Source: Fen-1364 sp049515135
Lineage (GTDB): Bacteria > Spirochaetota > Spirochaetia > SZUA-6 > Fen-1364
DNA: 64,000 nt
Assembly: GCA_049515135.1 (NCBI GenBank)
Contig: JBEKUJ010000015.1
Location: forward strand, 40,132 to 104,131
Reading direction: 5' to 3'
Shown: piece after piece, positions 1-8,464 of the stretch
Position numbering within the stretch: position 1 is the stretch's first letter
How the letters are laid out: the number at the start of each line of letters is the position of its first letter
Notes under the pieces: generated by a model
Seen by the model: the letters and a program-made list of their open reading frames with translations, nothing else
Databases searched by the model: none
What the model was told of the DNA's origin: nothing
Made by a program: the position numbers and the translations under genes

Positions 1-1
1 C

Positions 2-691
2 TTTGCAGTCGGTCCCGGCGAGATACTCGGCCTGGCGGGTGTGGAGGGCAACGGTCAGAAGGAGCTGGCTGATGCCGTGGTGGGACTTGCGTCCATTGAG
101 AAAGGAACGCTCGTCTTCAAAGGGCAGGACATCAGCCGGTGGGGCGTGAAAAAACGCATCATGGCGGGAATGGGGACAGTACCGCAGGACAGGAGGGGAG
201 CGGGGCTCGTGCTGCCCTTCTCCATCGAAGAGAATCTTCTCATCGGGGCAAGCGATCTGCCCCCGTTCAACAGGAGGGGATTCCTGGACTTTTCGGCTGT
301 CCGCAGAAACGGAGAGAAGCTCATGGAGAGCTTCGACATCCGCGCCCCGGGCGCCGCGGCTTCCGCATCCACCCTTTCGGGTGGAAACCAGCAGAAGGTC
401 ATACTTGCGCGGGAGTTCTCCCGGGCGCCGTCATTCCTCCTTGTGTGCCAGCCAACCAGGGGCCTGGACGTGGGCGCGACGGAATACATCTACGGCCGGC
501 TCCGCGATCTGAGGGATGCCGGAGCTGCCGTCCTTCTCATCTCGATGGAGCTTGAAGAAATCTTCGATCTTTCAGACAGGATCGCGGTGCTGCACGAAGG
601 GAGGGTAGTCTTCGAGAAGCCTGCGTCACAGACCACGCAGGCCGAGGTCGGTGAATACATGATCCGCGGCCTCGCAGAGACGCGCGGCTGA
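2..691 (+). CDS. Nucleoside-type ABC transporter ATP-binding protein (5' truncated by window edge)
   Basis: This is the C-terminal ABC domain of a two-domain importer ATPase of the YufO/BmpE nucleoside type, which powers uptake through the two permeases that follow. The frame is open to the first base, so the start and the first ABC domain lie outside the window. Visible are a degenerate Walker A region (GVEGNGQKEL), the signature LSGGNQQK near residue 120 of the visible part, and the family-typical Walker B variant ending in QPTRGLDVG. A GTG at 41 is internal and not the start. Its TGA shares one base with the ATG of the next gene (TGATG at 689-693), so the two are translationally coupled. 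The family call is firm; the nucleoside substrate rests on the neighbours. Confidence 0.9.
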   Translation, partial: FAVGPGEILGLAGVEGNGQKELADAVVGLASIEKGTLVFKGQDISRWGVKKRIMAGMGTVPQDRRGAGLVLPFSIEENLLIGASDLPPFNRRGFLDFSAVRRNGEKLMESFDIRAPGAAASASTLSGGNQQKVILAREFSRAPSFLLVCQPTRGLDVGATEYIYGRLRDLRDAGAAVLLISMELEEIFDLSDRIAVLHEGRVVFEKPASQTTQAEVGEYMIRGLAETRG

Positions 692-1923
692 TGAAAAAGC
701 CCGTTCTTCAAGCCGGGCTCCTGACCGCGGCCCTGCTCATGGCCCTGCCGGGCGTCGTTCTGTACCTTGCCTCGTATTTCTGGGGCGCGTGGCTCCTTTT
801 GGGAGCCTTATGCATGCTGACGGCAGAGCGCCTCCTCACGCGAGGCCCCGCCGAGGTGGGCGTCCAGGCGCGCGCATTGCTGGCAAAGGCGGCCATGCCG
901 GTAGAAGGCATTTGTCTTGCGCTCCTTATCGGCGCCGCCATCATGGCAGTCACGGGTCATGATCCCATCTCGTCGTACGGCGCCCTGTTCTACGGAGGAC
1001 TGGTCAAGAACTGGGACGTCTCCGTATTGAACGCCACGCCCCTGATCTTCACGGCGCTTGCAGTCGCGGTTGCCTTCCACGGCGGGCTTTTCAACATCGG
1101 AGCCGAAGGCCAGTACTACGTCGGCGTCATCGTGGCAACCTGGCTGGGGCTGATGCTCCGCCTCCCTCCCATCCTGTCGCTGCCGCTCATCTTCCTGGCC
1201 GGCGCCCTGGCGGGGGCCCTTGCCAATGTCATCCCTGCGTGGCTCAAGGTGCGCACCGGCGCCCACGAGGTGGTCACCACCATGATGTTCGCCTATGCGG
1301 TGGCAACCCTCTCTCCCATTTTCATACGCGCCCATGGCGGGGACCCGTCGATGACGGACCACCCCGGTGCCACGGATACGATATTGCAGCAGAGCCAGCT
1401 CCCCGTTTTCAAAAGCGTGCTTCCACTGGCGAACTACCGGCTGCACTTTGGAATCCTCATCGCAATCGTCCTTGCCCTGCTGGTGAGGTTCCTGCTTTCC
1501 CGCACGAACCTCGGGTTCAAGATCAGGGCAACAGGCTTCAATCCAACTGCCGCCCGGATGCAGGGAATTTCAGTTGCCGGGATCACCATGGCGAGCCTCC
1601 TCATCTCGGGCGCCATAGCGGCGCTTTCGGGGGTTACGCAGGTCGTCGGCCTGGACCATCGGATGTACCAGAACCTCAGCGCCGGCTACGGGTGGAACGG
1701 CATCTCTGTTGCGCTCCTGGCCCGCAACAATCCGGTGGCCATCATCTTTGCCTCTCTCCTGTGGGGGACCCTTGACGCGGGGGGCCAATACATGGCGCGA
1801 ACCGTCCAGACCCCTAATGCAATCATCGAGATCATCAAGGGTGTGATATTGTTTCTCATGCTCGCGGAGTACCTCTGGACGTGGCTCTCCGCCCGCCTGC
1901 GTCGACAGAGGGTTGCCGCATGA
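691..1923 (+). CDS. Nucleoside ABC transporter permease 1
   Basis: Integral membrane permease of the BPD_transp_2 / YufP-BmpF group, forming the channel with the next permease. At 410 residues it is longer than the usual 350-370 because of an N-terminal hydrophobic extension of about 90 residues. The family core (AVAVAFHGGLFNIGAEGQ, then GAHEVVTTMM) follows at roughly residues 125-200, with many predicted membrane helices. The start overlaps the ATPase stop by one base and the end overlaps the next permease by four bases (ATGA at 1920). The gene belongs to an ATPase-permease-permease-binding protein-PNP operon. Confidence 0.92.
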   Translation: MKKPVLQAGLLTAALLMALPGVVLYLASYFWGAWLLLGALCMLTAERLLTRGPAEVGVQARALLAKAAMPVEGICLALLIGAAIMAVTGHDPISSYGALFYGGLVKNWDVSVLNATPLIFTALAVAVAFHGGLFNIGAEGQYYVGVIVATWLGLMLRLPPILSLPLIFLAGALAGALANVIPAWLKVRTGAHEVVTTMMFAYAVATLSPIFIRAHGGDPSMTDHPGATDTILQQSQLPVFKSVLPLANYRLHFGILIAIVLALLVRFLLSRTNLGFKIRATGFNPTAARMQGISVAGITMASLLISGAIAALSGVTQVVGLDHRMYQNLSAGYGWNGISVALLARNNPVAIIFASLLWGTLDAGGQYMARTVQTPNAIIEIIKGVILFLMLAEYLWTWLSARLRRQRVAA

Positions 1924-2879
1924 TGCAGGCCCTGGCAATGATTTTCACGCCGCAGCTGCTGGAGGCCACCATCAGGCTTTCCACCCCGGTGACCCTGGCC
2001 TCCATTGGCGCAATGGTGTGCGAGCGCACCGGCGTCACCAACATTGCCATGGAAGGGATCATGCTCATGGGGGCCTTCTTCGCGGCAGCCGTCGGATACG
2101 CCACGGGCAGCCCGTGGCTGGGCCTTCTGGGCGGGATTGCGGGAGGCATGGCCTTTTCCCTTCTTTTCGCGTGGGCGGCAGTCACTCTGCATATCAATCA
2201 CGTGGTTGCCGGGGCCATCATGAACATCCTTGCCTTCGGCTTCACTCGATACTTCATGAACGTCTTCTATCATATCCAGGGGACCTCACCCGCCCTGCCC
2301 GTGACGCTGCACAACTACAAGTATGCGGTGCCTCTCCTGGGGTCCCTTCCCGTCATCGGCCCGGCCTTCTTCAACCAGACTCCCATTGTGTACATGTCCC
2401 TGGTCGCGGTCATTGCGTGGGCCTGGATACTCGCTCGGACACGGCTGGGGCTTTCCGTGCTGGCGGCAGGAGAGCACCCCATGGCATACGAGACTCTGGG
2501 AAGATCCGTACCCCGCATCCGCTACTTCGGCGTCCTGATGTCCGGGCTCCTGTGCGGCATAGCCGGCTCTTTCCTGTCCATCGAGAACTCCAACTCCTTC
2601 ACGGAGGGCATGACGGACGGGCGCGGTTTCATAGCGTTGGCCGCCAACATCGCAGGGGGCTGGCGCCCGCTGGGGTGTTTTCTTTCGTCGTTCTTCTTCG
2701 GGTTTGTGGATGCCCTGCAGCTTCGCGTGCAAAGCTCGGGGCTCCTCCGCATCCCTTCCGAGATTTTCCTCGTCTTTCCTTATGTTGCGACGATCGCCGC
2801 GGTGGCGGGGCTTGTCCGTGGATCACGCCCGCCGGCAGCAGTAGGGAAAGACTTCACGATCGAGGGAGAAGGAGACTAG
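1920..2879 (+). CDS. Nucleoside ABC transporter permease 2
   Basis: Second membrane permease of the same importer, of the YufQ/BmpG type, about 319 residues. The ERTGVTNIAMEGIMLMG segment near residue 30-50 and the FRYFMN/NHVVAGAIMN region are typical of the family. The reading frame is open upstream to 1881, but ATG at 1920 is preferred because it forms an ATGA overlap with the preceding stop and gives the normal family N-terminus. The binding-protein gene follows after a 63-base gap with its own strong ribosome site. Confidence 0.92.
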   Translation: MMQALAMIFTPQLLEATIRLSTPVTLASIGAMVCERTGVTNIAMEGIMLMGAFFAAAVGYATGSPWLGLLGGIAGGMAFSLLFAWAAVTLHINHVVAGAIMNILAFGFTRYFMNVFYHIQGTSPALPVTLHNYKYAVPLLGSLPVIGPAFFNQTPIVYMSLVAVIAWAWILARTRLGLSVLAAGEHPMAYETLGRSVPRIRYFGVLMSGLLCGIAGSFLSIENSNSFTEGMTDGRGFIALAANIAGGWRPLGCFLSSFFFGFVDALQLRVQSSGLLRIPSEIFLVFPYVATIAAVAGLVRGSRPPAAVGKDFTIEGEGD

Positions 2880-2942
2880 TGGGTTCACGATGGGAACAAT
2901 CTCTCCGTTGGAGAGTTGGAATCGTCTAAGGGAGGTTTGCAG

Positions 2943-3977
2943 ATGAAACGCGCACTTGTTCTGGCTATTGCCATCGCAGTAGTGCTCACCATGTCGGTCG
3001 AAGCCCAGAGCGCCAAACCGCTGGTCGCAATGACGACGGACACGAACGGGCTGGGCGACGGCTCGTTCAACGACGGCGTCTATGCCGGCCTCAAGAGGGC
3101 CGAGGCTGAGGGGCTGTGCACCGTGAAGGTGGTGGAAGCGCACGCCATGACGGACTACGTCCCGAACCTTTCGGGCCTGGCAGAGGACGGCGCAAAGCTG
3201 GTGTTCGGGGTCGGAGCGCTCATGATCGAGCAGATCCAGGAGGCTGCAAAGGGCCATCCGAACACGTACTTCGCCGGCATCGACCACTACTACGGCGGCG
3301 AGATCCCGCCAAACCTCATCGGGATCTCCTACCGGGAGCAGGAGGCCGGGTACCTCGCGGGCATCGTGGCCGGGTACATGACGAGCAAGTATTCGAAGAA
3401 CTCGCCTCTTCTCAACGGAAAGAACGTCATCGGCGCCGTGCTGGGAATGGACATCCCTCCCGTGGAGCGCTATCTGGCCGGCTACATCGCCGGGGCAAAG
3501 TCGGTGAACCCGACTGTTGATGTGCGCTACATTGTGACAGGGACTTTCGCGGACAGGGCAAAGGGCAAAGAGGCGAGCATTGCGCTCATCGACCAGGGCG
3601 CGGACATCGTCATGCAGATCGCGGGGCTCACCGGTATGGGCGTGCTGGATGCCGCCCGGGAGCGCCACGTGTTCGCCATCGGGGCTGACGTGGACCAGAA
3701 TGCCGCGGCCCCTGAGTACGTGCTGACCTCGGCCCTCAAGGGGACCACGATCTCGGCCTACAAGGCAATCAAAGCGCTGTCGGACGGCACCCTGAAGGGC
3801 GGACAGAACATCGTGTACGGTCTGGCGGAGGACGCCATCGACATCGCTCCTTTCCACCAGTTCGACAAGATCGTCCCCGCGGAGGTCAAGGACGCCGTTG
3901 CAAAGGCAAAGAGAGACATCATCTCCGGCAAGATCAAGGTCCCGGTGAGCCTTGCCGAGCTGGGAATCAAGAAATAA
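2943..3977 (+). CDS. BMP-family nucleoside-binding periplasmic protein
   Basis: Substrate-binding protein of the BMP/TmpC/PnrA family, which captures purine nucleosides for the importer encoded just upstream. ATG 2943 follows a GGGAGG ribosome site at a good distance; the longer frame from 2916 lacks one. A signal peptide covers about residues 1-24, with likely signal-peptidase I cleavage after VEA. Unlike many BMP proteins there is no lipobox cysteine, so it is probably soluble periplasmic. Typical motifs are DGSFNDGVYAGL near the N-terminus and FAGIDHYYGG and SYREQEAGYLAG in the middle. It is followed by purine nucleoside phosphorylase, which supports nucleoside as the ligand. Confidence 0.9.
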   Translation: MKRALVLAIAIAVVLTMSVEAQSAKPLVAMTTDTNGLGDGSFNDGVYAGLKRAEAEGLCTVKVVEAHAMTDYVPNLSGLAEDGAKLVFGVGALMIEQIQEAAKGHPNTYFAGIDHYYGGEIPPNLIGISYREQEAGYLAGIVAGYMTSKYSKNSPLLNGKNVIGAVLGMDIPPVERYLAGYIAGAKSVNPTVDVRYIVTGTFADRAKGKEASIALIDQGADIVMQIAGLTGMGVLDAARERHVFAIGADVDQNAAAPEYVLTSALKGTTISAYKAIKALSDGTLKGGQNIVYGLAEDAIDIAPFHQFDKIVPAEVKDAVAKAKRDIISGKIKVPVSLAELGIKK

Positions 3978-4041
3978 CGCGAAGGAGGCCGGAGGCCGCG
4001 AAGGATTTTCTCCGCGGCTTCCCGGCCCGGGAGCGCGCCGA

Positions 4042-4863
4042 GTGACGCGGGAAGCTGTTGCAGAAGCGGCGGAGCATATCCGGTCCAGGATCGGCGTGCG
4101 TCCGCGGGCGGCGCTTGTGCTGGGATCAGGCCTTGGGGGTCTGGCAGAGGAGCTCCAAGGTGCCGAAGCAATCCCGTACGGCGACGTCCCCCGTTTCCCT
4201 GTATCAACTGCTCCCGGGCATGCGGGCCGGCTTGTTGCGGGTATGCTCTCTGGACTCCCCGTCATCATGATGCAGGGCCGGTTCCACTGCTACGAAGGCT
4301 ACCCGGCATCCATGCTCAGCTTTGCCCCGCGAGTGCTGCACGCTCTCGGTGCCGGCATTCTGATCCTCACGAACGCAGCAGGTGGCGTGAACCTTTCGTA
4401 TGCCCCGGGGGATTTCATGCTTATTTCAGATCACATCAACATGACAGGCGAAAGCCCGCTCAGAGACGGGGAAAGCCTGGCATTCGGTCCCAGGTTTCTC
4501 GACATGTCGAACGTATATGATCCCGGGCTTCGTGATCTTGCGCGCCGCTGTGCAGGGGAGCTGAGGATTGCCGTTCGGGAGGGCGTTTACGCCTGGTTTG
4601 CCGGTCCCAGCTTCGAAACCCCTGCGGAGATCCGCATGGCCCGGATCCTGGGCGCGGATGCAGTCGGGATGTCCACAGTGCCTGAAGCTATTGCAGGAGC
4701 TCACTGTGGGATGAAGGTCACTGGGATTTCTCTCATCGCCAATATGGCCGCAGGAATCCTGCCGCAACCCATCACGGCCGAAGAGGTGATGACGATATCG
4801 CAGGAGAGGGGTCCGAAACTCGCCGCCCTTATCAAGGGGCTCCTCAGCGGCCTGAAGGCATAA
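4042..4863 (+). CDS. Purine-nucleoside phosphorylase
   Basis: Trimeric-type (PNP/MTAP family) phosphorylase that splits purine nucleosides with phosphate into base and ribose-1-phosphate. About 273 residues, normal for the family. Motifs: the phosphate-binding LGSGLGGL near residue 30, GRFHCYEGY near 80, LTNAAGGVN near 110, and the base-binding GPSFETPAEIRM followed by VGMSTVPE near 190-215. A TTG-started frame from 3952 would overlap the binding-protein gene; GTG 4042, preceded by GGGAG, matches the family N-terminus better. Its place after a nucleoside importer makes a complete uptake-and-salvage unit. Confidence 0.93.
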   Translation: MTREAVAEAAEHIRSRIGVRPRAALVLGSGLGGLAEELQGAEAIPYGDVPRFPVSTAPGHAGRLVAGMLSGLPVIMMQGRFHCYEGYPASMLSFAPRVLHALGAGILILTNAAGGVNLSYAPGDFMLISDHINMTGESPLRDGESLAFGPRFLDMSNVYDPGLRDLARRCAGELRIAVREGVYAWFAGPSFETPAEIRMARILGADAVGMSTVPEAIAGAHCGMKVTGISLIANMAAGILPQPITAEEVMTISQERGPKLAALIKGLLSGLKA

Positions 4864-4868
4864 GCGGG

Positions 4869-5336
4869 ATGGACAGGCCTTCTGCCGGCGACATCATTCG
4901 GTTGCTCGACCTCCAGCCTCTGCCCGGGGAAGGAGGCCGGTATCGTGTGACCTGGGCGTCATCCCACGGGTCGGCCATTTTCTTCCTGTTGACCCCGGAG
5001 CCTCTGGGCTTTTCCGCCTTCCATGTCCTTGGCACGGATGAGATCTATCATTTCTACGCAGGGGATCCTGCGGAGCTTCACCTTCTCCACCCGGAAGGCC
5101 GGCACCAGCAGGTCATCCTTGGCCCACACGTGGACAAGGGCGAAACTCCTCAAGCGGTCGCACCGGCCGGCGCAGCCCAGGGATCCCGGCTGGTCCCTGG
5201 CGGTGAATACGCTCTTTTGGGCACAACCATGGCCCCCGCTTTTTCGCCGGAGGGCTTCCGCCTCAGCACAAGGAAAGAGCTGCTTTCGCGGTTTCCGGAC
5301 CACCTCCGAATCATTACGGCGCTGACCAGGGAATGA
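4869..5336 (+). CDS. DUF985 cupin-superfamily protein
   Basis: A 155-residue protein of the DUF985/COG3542 cupin family, whose members have a small double-stranded beta-helix and mostly unknown function. Features matching the family are SAIFFLLTPEPLGFSAFH, a DEIYHFYAGDP strand near residue 60, and GGEYALLGTTMAPAFSPEGF near 115-135. It starts five bases after the PNP stop and is probably in the same transcript. Its last 23 bases overlap the convergent SDR gene on the other strand. The specific biochemical role cannot be read from the sequence. Confidence 0.8.
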   Translation: MDRPSAGDIIRLLDLQPLPGEGGRYRVTWASSHGSAIFFLLTPEPLGFSAFHVLGTDEIYHFYAGDPAELHLLHPEGRHQQVILGPHVDKGETPQAVAPAGAAQGSRLVPGGEYALLGTTMAPAFSPEGFRLSTRKELLSRFPDHLRIITALTRE

Positions 5337-6120
5337 GGGGATCCTGGGCGCTGCTCAGGCTGACTCCGCCGTCCACCAGGAGGTCTGCACCGGTGATCCA
5401 GGCCGCCGCCTCGGAAGCCAGGAACAGGCACGCCGCGCCGATTTCTTCCGGTTGTCCCGTCCTCCCCAGAGGGGCCACGGCAACAAAACGCCTGTAGCCC
5501 GACGGCCACGCCTGCTCCAGACCTTCCCGCTGGATGAGACCCGGGGAGACCGAGTTGACCCTGATGCCGCTCCCGGCAAGCTCAAGGGCGCTTGCCCTGG
5601 TGTAATGGAGCACGGCAGCTTTTGCCGCAGCGTAATGCGCGTGGTTGTGCACCGGCCGATGCGCTTCGGTGGAAGCGATGTTGATGATGGCGGCGCCCGG
5701 GCCCATGATGCCGGAAGCTGCGCGCGTAAAAAAGTGCGTCGCCGTGAGGTTTGCGTCCACGACAGCCCGCCATCTGTCCGCATCCAGGTCGGCGAGCGGC
5801 GCAACGGGATAGATACCCGCGTTGTTGATCAGCGTGGAAAAAACGCGCTGTGCGCGTCTCACAGCGCCGGCAATCTCATCAACGCAGGCCTGGACGGAGC
5901 CCTGATCTGTGCCGTCAGCCTGGAGACAGAAATGGCGCTCCGGGTGCGGGAGGGTCCGACGCAGAGCCTCGGCTTTCTCCTTTCCCTCGCGGTAGCCCAG
6001 GAAGAGCAAAGCACCTGATTCCGCAAAGACCCGGGCAATTCCCGCGCCCAGCACGCCCGAGGCTCCGGTTACGAGGACCGCCTTGCCGGAAAAATCGAAG
6101 GCTTCGCGGAGGGGCTTCAT
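5314..6120 (-). CDS. Short-chain dehydrogenase/reductase (SDR)
   Basis: Classical NAD(P)-dependent SDR of 268 residues. The nucleotide-binding motif TGASGVLGAGIA lies near residue 17, NNAG near 95, and the catalytic Ser-Tyr-Lys set appears as IINIAST then HYAAAKAAV. In the C-terminal part PGLI and a DGG near the end are normal. The frame is open far upstream to 6399, but ATG 6120 is the family-like start; the upstream part encodes an unrelated MFS-like stub. The substrate is unknown. The 3' end overlaps the convergent cupin gene by 23 bases. Confidence 0.88.
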   Translation of the reverse strand: MKPLREAFDFSGKAVLVTGASGVLGAGIARVFAESGALLFLGYREGKEKAEALRRTLPHPERHFCLQADGTDQGSVQACVDEIAGAVRRAQRVFSTLINNAGIYPVAPLADLDADRWRAVVDANLTATHFFTRAASGIMGPGAAIINIASTEAHRPVHNHAHYAAAKAAVLHYTRASALELAGSGIRVNSVSPGLIQREGLEQAWPSGYRRFVAVAPLGRTGQPEEIGAACLFLASEAAAWITGADLLVDGGVSLSSAQDPLIPWSAP

Positions 6121-6130
6121 GTCCGTTTCC

Positions 6131-6307
6131 TTATTCGTGGGGAGCCGGTCTTCCGGCGCCCACCGAGATGCCCACGGGTATGGCGAAAGTATCCATGATG
6201 AAAGAGGCCGGAACGCTGACAATGAGGACTTCGATGGCCATGGTGATGAGCATGAGGGCGGCAAGCACGACCCAGCGGTAGGGAGAGAGCCGGAGGTTCG
6301 AGCGCAC
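6131..6307 (-). pseudogene. MFS transporter N-terminal stub
   Basis: A 58-codon frame with a GTG start at 6307 preceded five bases away by a strong AGGAGG site. Its N-terminus (LSPYRWVVLAALMLITMAIE) reads like the cytoplasmic tail and first membrane helix of a major-facilitator carrier, but the frame stops after about two hydrophobic segments. It ends ten bases before the SDR start on the same strand. The most likely reading is an MFS gene that lost everything after helix 1-2; a genuine short membrane protein is the alternative. The adjoining 6308-6486 shows no other gene. Confidence 0.5.
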
Positions 6308-6486
6308 CTTTTCCTCCTGCGCTTCCAGTTGTCGGTCTTCGGATTCACGGAGTGTAGCGCCGCTGTGGGAATCCTGCAACCGCCTGCGGGCTGCTCCACC
6401 CTTGCGGAAGAGCAGCGAACAACGAATACTGAGGCTTCGGGCCGAACACATGAGGTACACGCTTTTCATGGTTTTTTCGTCACTGT

Positions 6487-7161
6487 ATGGCTGATCACGA
6501 CAAGGTAGTTGTAGAACCGGACGCAACCCCTCAGGCGGCCGTCATCCTCATGCATGGCCTGGGGGCTGACGGTCACGATTTCGAATCTCTTGTCCCTGAG
6601 CTGCGCCTGCCTGCAGCGCCCGCCATCCGATGGATCTTCCCGCACGCACCGGTGCGTCCGGTTACGGTAAACGGCGGGTACAGGATGCGCGCCTGGTATG
6701 ATATTGCCGCCATCGACCCCGATGCCCCGGAAGACCGGAATGGGATCCGCGAATCCGCGCAGTCCATTGGCGCATTCATCAGCGCCCAGCGCGACAACGG
6801 AATCCCCACGGGCAGGATTGTCCTTGCCGGCTTTTCGCAGGGCGCGGCTCTGGCGCTCTTCGCGGCTCTTCGATGGCCGGAGCCCCTTGCCGGCGTGGCC
6901 GCGATGTCGTGCTATCTTCCCCTTGCCGCCACTCTGGCCACGGAAGCCCACCCGGCCAACGCCGCCATCCCCGTCTTCATGGCGCACGGCACGGATGACC
7001 CGGTTGTTCAGTTCAGCCTCGGAGAAGCCGCGAGAGACCTCCTGCTGTCCGCCGGCTATGATGTCGCATGGCACTCATACCGCATGGAGCATGAACTATG
7101 CGCGCAGGAGGTCAGGGATCTGAGGGAATGGCTGCTGCGAATCCTGGCGGCGGGCCGCTGA
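6487..7161 (+). CDS. Alpha/beta-hydrolase, carboxylesterase/phospholipase family
   Basis: Cytoplasmic esterase of the COG0400 / abhydrolase_2 family (224 residues), acting on short carboxyl esters or lysophospholipids. The nucleophile elbow is GFSQG near residue 115, the acid is in HGTDDPVV near 168, and the histidine is in YRMEHELC near 200. The oxyanion region is LMHGLGADGHDF near residue 22. There is no signal peptide. The ribosome site before ATG 6487 is weak. The stop lies one base from the convergent MFS gene, with no terminator between them. Confidence 0.88.
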   Translation: MADHDKVVVEPDATPQAAVILMHGLGADGHDFESLVPELRLPAAPAIRWIFPHAPVRPVTVNGGYRMRAWYDIAAIDPDAPEDRNGIRESAQSIGAFISAQRDNGIPTGRIVLAGFSQGAALALFAALRWPEPLAGVAAMSCYLPLAATLATEAHPANAAIPVFMAHGTDDPVVQFSLGEAARDLLLSAGYDVAWHSYRMEHELCAQEVRDLREWLLRILAAGR

Positions 7162-7162
7162 A

Positions 7163-8464
7163 TCAAATGGGCCGCGGGACCCCCTTCATCTGACTGGCCG
7201 CTGCCTGAAGCTTCTGCTGCATTCTGCGGATATCACCGCTGAAGATATAGGAAATCACCAGCAGAAGCACGGCGCAGGGTATCCACATGGCAGAGGATAT
7301 GCTCAAAGCCGCACCCGTGCCGAGGGCCACGGAGAGAATGCCTCCAATGAACTTCCCGAAGCCCGTGCCAACGGAGTCCGTCAGATTGAAGATGGAGAAG
7401 ATGGAGCCCCGGTTCTCAGGGACATTCACATCCAGCAGCATTGTCTTCACGTTCGGGTTCGTGACCGAGGCAATGAACGAGGCAACCAGACCAAAGGCCA
7501 ACGTAAGGAGGAGGTCTTTTCCCAGGGGCAGGATGAAAATGAGCATGGCCATGAAGGCGCCTGCAAACGTCGTTATCGCGCAGAGAAGGGGCAGCCAGGA
7601 GGGCTTCCTCTTGAAAAGTGCGCCTCCCGCCAATCCGCCAAAGATTGTTCCCAAGGTTGTCCCGATGCCGAAGAAAAGAAAAACCGTTGTCGCTTCCTGT
7701 ATGGAAAAGCCGCGGCTTTCGCTCAGGAACTTCACCAGGAAAAGAGGTATGGCGCCCCACGGAATGGTGCCCACCAGGCCCTGCACAAACAGGTACAGGT
7801 TGGTTCTCACTTTGACCAGCTGCACATAGTCCGACAGCTTGATGGTCCTGGAATAGACGTAACCGCCGTCTATCAAGGCTTTCAGCGACTCTTCTGTCGC
7901 TCCCCGCTTGGGCTCGGAGACAAAGAAATAGAAGAAGGGCAGGACGATGAGGCCCGGAAGAGCGGAGACAATGAACGGGAATCTCCACCCGAGCGCCGGG
8001 CCCAGGTAGCCGCCGAGCAGCTGTCCTATTATCTGACCCAGGCCAATGACAGTGACCATCCACGTCACTGCCGAGGCTCTTTCTTTCTCTCCGTACATGT
8101 CGCCGATCAGTGAAAAAATGGTAGGGAAAGAAACGCCCACCCCGATGCCCGTCAGGATCCTGAGAATGAAGAACTGCGGATAATTCTGGACGAACGCGGT
8201 CAAAAGGCAGGGGATCTGGCCAAGGAGGATGGAGTAGACAAAGAGAAGCTTCCTGTTTCTCTTGTCCGTGAGATATCCCCAGACTATGCTTACCACCGCT
8301 CCCAGGATGGTAAAGAGCCCGCTCATCAGGCCGATTGCCGCGTCATTGACCGCGAACTCCTTTTCAATGAGCACCAGTGTGGAGTTCATCACATTCTGAT
8401 CTGCGTTCAGGAACCCCACGATGATGATCATGAGAACGAGGGCCAGGGTCCTATTGTTTTTCAT
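7163..8464 (-). CDS. MFS transporter (Spinster-like group)
   Basis: Major-facilitator carrier with about 12 membrane segments, 433 residues. The loop 2-3 motif is present as GYLTDKRNRK near residue 65, and GVGVSFPTIFSLIGDMY marks helix 4-5. ATG 8464 is chosen because AAGGAG precedes it and the hydrophobic N-terminus follows at once; it overlaps the end of the glucosidase gene by 14 bases, implying co-transcription. The substrate is not readable; next to a GH13 enzyme a sugar or sugar-derived compound is plausible. Confidence 0.85.
   Translation of the reverse strand: MKNNRTLALVLMIIIVGFLNADQNVMNSTLVLIEKEFAVNDAAIGLMSGLFTILGAVVSIVWGYLTDKRNRKLLFVYSILLGQIPCLLTAFVQNYPQFFILRILTGIGVGVSFPTIFSLIGDMYGEKERASAVTWMVTVIGLGQIIGQLLGGYLGPALGWRFPFIVSALPGLIVLPFFYFFVSEPKRGATEESLKALIDGGYVYSRTIKLSDYVQLVKVRTNLYLFVQGLVGTIPWGAIPLFLVKFLSESRGFSIQEATTVFLFFGIGTTLGTIFGGLAGGALFKRKPSWLPLLCAITTFAGAFMAMLIFILPLGKDLLLTLAFGLVASFIASVTNPNVKTMLLDVNVPENRGSIFSIFNLTDSVGTGFGKFIGGILSVALGTGAALSISSAMWIPCAVLLLVISYIFSGDIRRMQQKLQAAASQMKGVPRPI

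Noticed and set aside
3952..4041. TTG-started longer form of purine nucleoside phosphorylase
   Set aside because: It would overlap the binding-protein gene by 26 bases and adds 30 low-complexity residues absent from the family.
2823..4268. Long minus-strand open frame opposite the BMP and PNP genes
   Set aside because: It mirrors two well-supported genes in GC-rich DNA, has arginine/histidine-rich composition and no family motif.
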